This document shows, piece by piece, positions 58,290-64,000 of a stretch of 64,000 nt of DNA. The DNA is from Diphasiastrum complanatum (Eukaryota > Streptophyta > Lycopodiopsida > Lycopodiales > Lycopodiaceae), in the NCBI GenBank assembly GCA_029204225.1, contig CM055100.1:65108550-65172549 (forward strand). The letters are read 5' to 3'. Position 1 is the first letter of the stretch. Each line of letters begins with the position of its first letter. The position numbers and the translations under genes are program-made. The notes below the pieces were generated by a model that was given only the letters and a program-made list of their open reading frames with translations, made no database searches and was not told the origin of the DNA.

Positions 58290-59225
58290 GGTTGGCTCGG
58301 CGAAGGTTCAACAGTGCTATCTTGGAAAAAAAAACTCTCTTAACACTTTTCTAGCAATTTCTTGGGAAATAACCTTCGTCGACTTCTCAGATGGAAGATC
58401 AGACACAGATAAAACTATGGAAAACCGGACGAAGCTTTCTGACTCAAGAAAATACAGTTTCTCTAATCTGGCGAGGATAAAATTCAAGATTTTTTGTGAT
58501 CTGATCAAGAAGAATTTTCGCCGAACTTAAAAATAGTATTTTTCTATAAATAGAATGTTTTGGAAACTCAACGAAGGTTTTGGCGAAGGATCAAGAATAA
58601 TACTGGTAGTTTTGCAAAAAAGTGCCTTTTTTGGCAAAAATATGACAATATGACAACTGATTCTCTGAAACCCTTTCTATTCTTGGTATTATCCTTCGTC
58701 GACCTGGCAGCAAATAGATCTAAATCACATCTAAGCACAGTGAATTGGGCGAAGGTTCTTTTTCTATATTTTTTAGGGTTTTGATAATTTTCGGTGGTTT
58801 TTGGTGGTTTTTTTTATGTTTCTAGAAATATGATGGAAATTAATCTTCGCCCTTTAACCTGAAGGTTTTGTAAACAAAACCGAAGGTGTCTGCAACTCGG
58901 CGAAGGTATCCTGAAAGAGGGTAAAAATTTCTAAGCTCTGATGACGCTTTTTGTCTCTTTTTGACCAAATTTGACAGATTTGGCCGATTTTTGTTATTTT
59001 CTCTGATATCTCATATCCAAATAAATCTTAAGATTGGTGATCTGAATAGCTTTTCCTGTTTAATAATCAGATTAGATTTCAAACAAGCAAATCCACTCAA
59101 ATCAAGCAAAATCAATCCCAAACTAATCCTAAAATACAGATTTAACATTATTCATGCCACGACAAGATGCCTAATGCAAGCTAACCATCAACCAAACATG
59201 CTGCAAACTGAAAAATTGGCGTAGC
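58290..59225 (-). other. Leader of element J
   Basis: Homologous to the leader of gypsy I but with about 300 bp more (58,700-59,030). It is rich in GGCGAAGGTT / CTTCGCC words. No coding frame is supportable. Confidence 0.65.
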
Positions 59226-59243
59226 TCCCCGGCAACGGCGCCA
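59226..59243 (-). other. Primer-binding site of element J, tRNA-Asp type
   Basis: The minus strand reads TGGCGCCGTTGCCGGGGA, identical to the site of gypsy I, located 4 bp inside LTR-C. Confidence 0.85.
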
Positions 59244-59247
59244 AAAT

Positions 59248-59987
59248 TGTAGTGGGTTTCTTTTCTTGCCTATCTAGAATCCAAGATCTAGTCAATCTAG
59301 CATCAAAGAGACAGAGTTAGTTGTCACGCGTAGATTCATTCCCATGAGAGCGATAGTATAGTTCAGATTTCAACATGAATGGAGGATCTAACACTAACAT
59401 CTATTAATTCTAAGCATTAACACTCTATCCATTAACCCTACTTCCATAAATCCTAAATCCACAACAATGATAGAAACTTACTCTTCTCTCTCTCCCTTTC
59501 TCTCTCACAAAAAACATAAGAAATAGCATAATGATCATATCCAACAATTAGCAAAATCCAAAGAAAGCATGAGAAATGGAGGAAAAGAGAGGAAAAGCAA
59601 GGACATTCATCAATCCATTTCTAAAGAGAACCAATCTGCTTTTATTGAAATGAGAAAATGAACATCAGGAGCCACTCGAGTTGGTCCCATTTTTATAGTA
59701 GAGAGGAGGACCCTGGCCTCTGAATCCTATTGGTCCAGTCTTGCCTCTCTTTTTATTCAAATTTAAAAAAGTGTGGGAACCATCAAAATTGGAGGGAAAC
59801 CCAACTTTATTCACTAACTTGACATTTAGGCCCTACGACATTAAAAGTCCCGCAAAAAGGCCTAAAGTCCTTTATTGACTTTTAACTAGTCAATCAAATA
59901 ACTATGTGGTCATCGGGTTGGACACCAAATCTCTCTCACTTATTAACTAGGGTTAGGGTTGCCTTGGGATCCGCAAACCCTCCAACA
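59248..59987 (-). mobile_element. 5' LTR of element J (LTR-C)
   Basis: 740 bp, TGTAGTGGGT to CCTCCAACA on the plus strand, colinear with LTR-A over nearly its whole length. With LTR-B it brackets a complete element of 4.1 kb. The flanking pentamers are ATTGG (55,889-55,893) and ATGGG (59,988-59,992), a target-site duplication with one mismatch. Confidence 0.9.
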
Positions 59988-60840
59988 ATGGGCAAAGTAA
60001 TATTTATGTTGCTCACTTTTCCATGCTGCCCCTATATGGAGAATTTCATTTAATTTTCAAATTTAGCACAATATAAAAGTTCACTTTGGATCTTTGGTTC
60101 TGGATCTGTTGATCATCCTGCAAAAACTTTCTTTACATAAGGTACCAAATATAATGTAATTGAATATTTGCAACTATTTGTTGATTCGAACTATGTAATG
60201 GATTCGGCATACTTCCAATGACAATGGGTACAAGTGGCTTTAGAGCAGCAACTCTAGTAGTTTCTAATGCTTGTTCTACTTGAAAATCTTTTATACATTG
60301 CCTCATATTATGATATTTCTTCTTTCCTGATTCCATGTTAGGATATACCTCGGATGTTGAAGGTTGATCAATCACTGGTTTGTTTCCACAAGTGGTGGTT
60401 CAAAAACAATCCCTTTGCTTTTGAGCTCTTGTGAAAGAATCATTGGTGCTCATTTGTCTTCCTTTGAAGTGTGCATGAGCTTATTCTATAAGATTTCCTT
60501 GGACTGATTGAAAACAAGTTAACTAGTGTAGTTGTGGTTGGCAACTTTGGTCTAGCCGGACAACATTTATAGCAATGTTCATAACCACATTCTCGACAAA
60601 ATGGTCCTTTATTCGGACATTCTGTTATTCGGTGATTCCCACCACAATGAAAACATCCTAATGGAGCTCTTGTCCATTGTCTTGATTATTGTTGTTGTGC
60701 GACAACATAAATAGCATATTGTCCGTTAAGACCAAGATCACGGTATTCTTCAAATAGTCCCATCCATTGATATGTCCATCTTGGCTAAAAGATGCTTCTA
60801 GTTCAACCATATTAGCCTGAGGCCCTTATTGATCGAGAGG
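59988..60840 (-). mobile_element. Older gypsy L, right part: gag end to protease start
   Basis: From the right on the minus strand: QYAIYVVAQQQ, a TAA, then TRAPLGCFHCGGNHRITECP and FCREC-GYEHCYKCCPARPK (60,555-60,720), matching the knuckles of gypsy I. It continues through IDQPSTSEVYPNMESGKKK (60,375) to a GQHGKVSNINITLPI-like end at 59,990. There J interrupts, and the protease continues at 55,893. Several frameshifts and stops mark it as the oldest of the three gypsy copies. Confidence 0.8.
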
Positions 60841-60844
60841 CACT

Positions 60845-61538
60845 GGTAACGCTAATGAGGGGTTTGAAATTGTTGCTCCAATGCCTTCTCCACTTATGAA
60901 CTCTTGTTGATAACTTCACTAGCCTTATAAAAAATAATCCCTTAAAAATAGCTCCTAGTTTTCACAAGGTAAATGCCTCAAATTTTACATTGGATTTTGG
61001 AGTTCCAATGTAATTGTTAGTTTGACTGTTGCATGCATGTTCCCTCTATGAGAAGCCCTAGATACTCTAGTAAATGAGCTCCCTTAAACCACTATGAAAG
61101 TTTTAAAAATTATGAACCATGTACAATGATAAAGTCTTTTACAATGCTCTTGCAATAAGACCAATTTTAATATTAATGTTTGGTATAGCATGGCATAATA
61201 AGGATAGATCTAAGATTTTCTTCATCTTTTTGGAATTTCTTTTTGTTTGCTGCAAGGTAGTCTTGCTCTGCTCTTCATTGAAGTCCCAAAAAAATCCATC
61301 CATGTCAAATCTCTTTGTAATTGGTTTTGATAATTTCGTTTCTTCTTGGTTTAGATGGGGCCTTGGCATTTTGGGAGTTTGTGAGTTTCTTTCTTGCCAT
61401 GATTCAACAAAAACATAAGACATGGTGTGCTACTTTTTTTATGCCACTACTTGAATGTTTATTATTAAGAATTGTGGTTTGGTACATAGTTAAAAATCCC
61501 ATAATGAAGTCCCAAACTAAGAAAATTTTAATTTTTTA
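60845..61538. other. Probable gypsy L gag debris, then non-coding
   Basis: The first 60-100 bp still give a minus-strand ALPVPLDQ-like word like the ALPAPPKH region of gypsy I. Beyond this I see nothing supportable; the open frames at 61,119-61,540 have poor composition. Confidence 0.4.
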
Positions 61539-61760
61539 AGCCTCCAAAGATGGCACGCCGGGGTACTAGGCGAATCAGCCCAAAAAAAAAAAAAAAAATT
61601 GCGGCTGAATAGCCTAGCACACCAGCTTGCTATTTTTGGAGGCTACAATAAAAAGAAATTCTATTTCACTTAGCATGTCGGCATGCTATCTTTAAAGGCT
61701 ACAAAAAACAATATTTCCAGGTATTTCACTTAGCATGTCAGTGTGTTGTCTAGAGGCTAC
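61539..61760. repeat. Foldback element with A-run loop and satellite hairpins
   Basis: Arms 61,539-61,580 and 61,603-61,644 are inverted repeats of 42 bp (AGCCTCCAAARATRGCA start, AATCAGCC / ATTCAGCC end) with about nine mismatches. They flank a 22-bp A-rich loop. Next come two direct repeats with CACTTAGCATGTC and RGGCTACAAAAAA. One contains a perfect hairpin TAGCATG-TCGG-CATGCTA (61,671-61,688). Confidence 0.75.
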
Positions 61761-61769
61761 AAAAAATAT

Positions 61770-63780
61770 TCCAAGATAATGTTCTTACTCAAAATTTAGT
61801 TCTCAAACGTGTCAAATTATCTTTTCTATTGTATAATATGAACTTTTCAACCTATCAAACCTATAATGTATCCATAGACATACAATTTAATATCTTAAAA
61901 CTGGAAAAATTTTATAAAAGTGATGGTAACAACCATATAGACTACACACTCTGGTACTTGCATTATCACATAGACTATACAATTTGTTTTACATGAGAAA
62001 GTTGAATGGTTGTGAATGATTCACATGATACAGTGGCTAATGCTATAGATTCACAACCTTTTGTGGTATTGTAAATAGAAAACTAATCTTAATACATAAA
62101 AAGAAAATGAAAGTGGACACAATTCCATTAAAAAAAAATGTGCTAGAGATTGACTTGACACCTATCAAGAGACATTGAGAGGATTATTAGTAATATAGGG
62201 TGGAGACAACCAATGGTCGAGGTTCTCAAAAGCGACATGTTTGTTTATGTTGAAATCCATTAAAAATTTTGCATTTAGGTAGCCTTCTCTTTTAGTTAGA
62301 GAAAAAATGCAGTTAGTATTAGATTGTGCTACATAATCGACGAACCATGAATAGACTAAGAATCACAAAACTTGCAAAAAGTTTACTCCCAAATTCTCAA
62401 AACCCATTTAGATTTAGTAATAGAATATGGCAAGATAGCCGACTCTAATTCTACATGCTACATTGGTTCCATCAAGAACTAACAATCTTGATGAAATGAT
62501 TTTTGCTCTAAATAATTAATGAGCCAATTCTTGATGACATCACTATTAGATATGAATCATTTTCAGAGGTTTCAAAATATTGATAAATTTTTATTCTTTT
62601 CTTATTGATCAATGAATGTATGTGATACTGCACTTCATCAATTGCTCCTATTCTTGTGAAAACTTGCCTACGACAAGGTCCATTGTTATTCTATCCTTTT
62701 CAAAGAGACCTCGAACCACATTTTCATTGTTTATTGATTAGAAATCATAAAAAAAAAAGATTTCATAACTTGATGTAAAAAAATAAGCCAATCTTCTTCA
62801 TTGGAAAATGTGTCCTTCTCCTTCCAAAGATTGAATAATAGGAGAGATTCCAAACATCATAGCTATATTCGTTTGATTCATATATATCATCCTTGAGGGT
62901 TTTAATTGATCGTGGGTTCATTGATTCCTATGATAAATTATGTGTAGCCCAAGCACTTTATAAAGATGTTGCCAATATTTGTTGATTTAGGTGCTTCATC
63001 AATGCTAAAGAGCCAAAGTTTGCAACTACTTGTGGACTTGGATATGAATCAGAAGTGATGAGCCCTTAGGCAACTTACGCTTCCAATAACAAGACTTCAA
63101 AATAAACATAAGACTTTACAAAGTGATTTCAGCAAAAGCATTGCATAGCTTGGTACATTTTTTAATCAGAACTCCATTGTAGATACAAGAAATTTTATGA
63201 CTCTTAAGGTGAGCATATCCTCAAATAACACTCAGCTAGTGTTATGAACAATTGTGAACCTTCTATTGTAACCCCTGATTGAAGCCATAGAATAAGTGGT
63301 GCTACTGCATGCAGCATTCATTCTACAAAATACAACGTTAAGAATTACAATGAAATTAGTTCGTATTTATAAAACCTAGACTCGTATATCTTTAAAGATA
63401 GGAAGACATTCTGCTCTAAACCAATTCAGAATCTTATCTATCCCCAATCTTTTACCCATGCAAAATCAGTGCTTTGCATGTTGTTGCAAAGGAGGATTTC
63501 AGTCACATGCCTTCATGGGTTGTTATAAAGACTGAGCAAGCATGCTTGGATAAAATGGCAAGTGAGTGCCGGGTTAGCAATTGTACGGACAAGAGTGTAT
63601 TTACAAATACCTCAAAACACTAAAAAGGTAAATTTCATTTACAATTATCACAAGTGTAGCTATAAACTTACAAATATGTGCTCATGTCCTTGCACAAGGA
63701 ACTTGTAAAAGCCTGCTACAAATTTTAGGTTGTAAACATTAAGCATTGATTTCTTGCTTGCACCACTTTAGGACTCTAAT
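61770..63780. other. Non-coding stretch
   Basis: AT-rich DNA with no gene, LTR or clear repeat that I can support on either strand. Confidence 0.55.
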
Positions 63781-63787
63781 TAACCCA

Positions 63788-63870
63788 ATGGGATTGGCTC
63801 AGTTGGTTACTTTGGCATCCAAAATTTCTTTGGTCCCAAGTTCAAGCCTCCCTTGGAAACCAAGAGGCAC
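63788..63870 (+). repeat. tRNA-derived SINE-like head
   Basis: GGGATTGGCTCAGTTGGTTA resembles a polymerase III box A region, and GGTCCCAAGTTCAAGCCTCC, about 25 bp later, a box B. It is followed by CTTGGAAACCAAGAGGCAC, shared with the fragment at 2,268. This has the arrangement of a tRNA-related SINE 5' end. No tail or target-site duplication is defined. Confidence 0.45.
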
Positions 63871-64000
63871 TTTAGGACTCTAAGATAGCCTCAGAAAAAA
63901 CTGTTAAATTTAAGATTCCTGAGCTTACTGTTTATTATATATTGCTTGCACATGCTAACGTGCTGAAAGACATCTTTCAATGTGGCAGCTTTTGATCATT

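Noticed and set aside
61119-61539. Frames on both strands with hydrophobic stretches
   Set aside because: AT-rich chance frames; no start context, motif or neighbour support.

Overview
The window is nuclear DNA of a land plant. The evidence is a multi-exon gene with GT-AG introns whose exons match plant DEK chromatin proteins, and a dense set of plant-type LTR retrotransposons (Ty1/copia and Ty3/gypsy, with initiator-Met and Asp tRNA primer-binding sites). I cannot tell which plant lineage from this sequence alone. Apart from one host gene, nearly everything recognisable is decayed, nested or rearranged retroelement DNA.

Layout. 1-7,000: intergenic DNA with a decayed transposon-like frame (minus), a LINE reverse-transcriptase relic (minus), short tandem duplications and tRNA-derived SINE-like pieces. 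7,095-12,524: the DEK-like gene (minus), with a lysine/serine-rich first exon, a SAF-box/DEK-type core split over small exons and a large acidic last exon carrying an in-frame 20-residue repeat; one intron holds a foldback element. Upstream of its start lie a tandem array of about 1.4 kb (13,275-14,705) and a cluster of six CACGTG G-boxes (14,888-15,366). 15,570-17,800: non-coding, with a (GA)n tract and a 113-bp duplication.

17,800-27,200 (plus strand): a crippled gypsy gag-protease-RT fragment, then two coiled-coil-encoding regions (20,287-21,691 and 23,683-26,645) that have no recognisable pol genes and look like non-autonomous element cargo. 27,600-29,760 (minus): copia pieces in the order RT/RNase H - LTR - gag. 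29,765-34,520 (plus): a chimeric copia whose 5' half and 3' half come from different families. 34,525-36,243 (plus): a gypsy protease-RT fragment. 37,058-42,780 (plus): a copia with both LTRs but no RT catalytic core. 42,781-45,926 (minus): a copia in which gag is fused in frame to RT by an internal deletion.

46,796-52,116 (minus): a gypsy element with LTR, tRNA-Asp primer-binding site, gag with three zinc knuckles, protease and RT, cut off after RT and placed in an older copia integrase/RT fragment (52,117-53,153). 55,894-59,987 (minus): a related, shorter gypsy-type element with two LTRs, gag only and an unidentified 154-residue reading frame, inserted into the protease region of a still older gypsy copy (55,600-60,840). 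61,000-64,000: AT-rich non-coding DNA with a foldback element and a SINE-like tRNA head.

The retroelements do not form a working set. Most carry stop codons, frameshifts or lost catalytic residues, and many key-residue losses are G:C-to-A:T transitions. The points most worth following are the gag-only element with the unknown frame, the chimeric and fused copia elements, the two coiled-coil reading-frame groups, and the repeat and G-box architecture upstream of the DEK-like gene.
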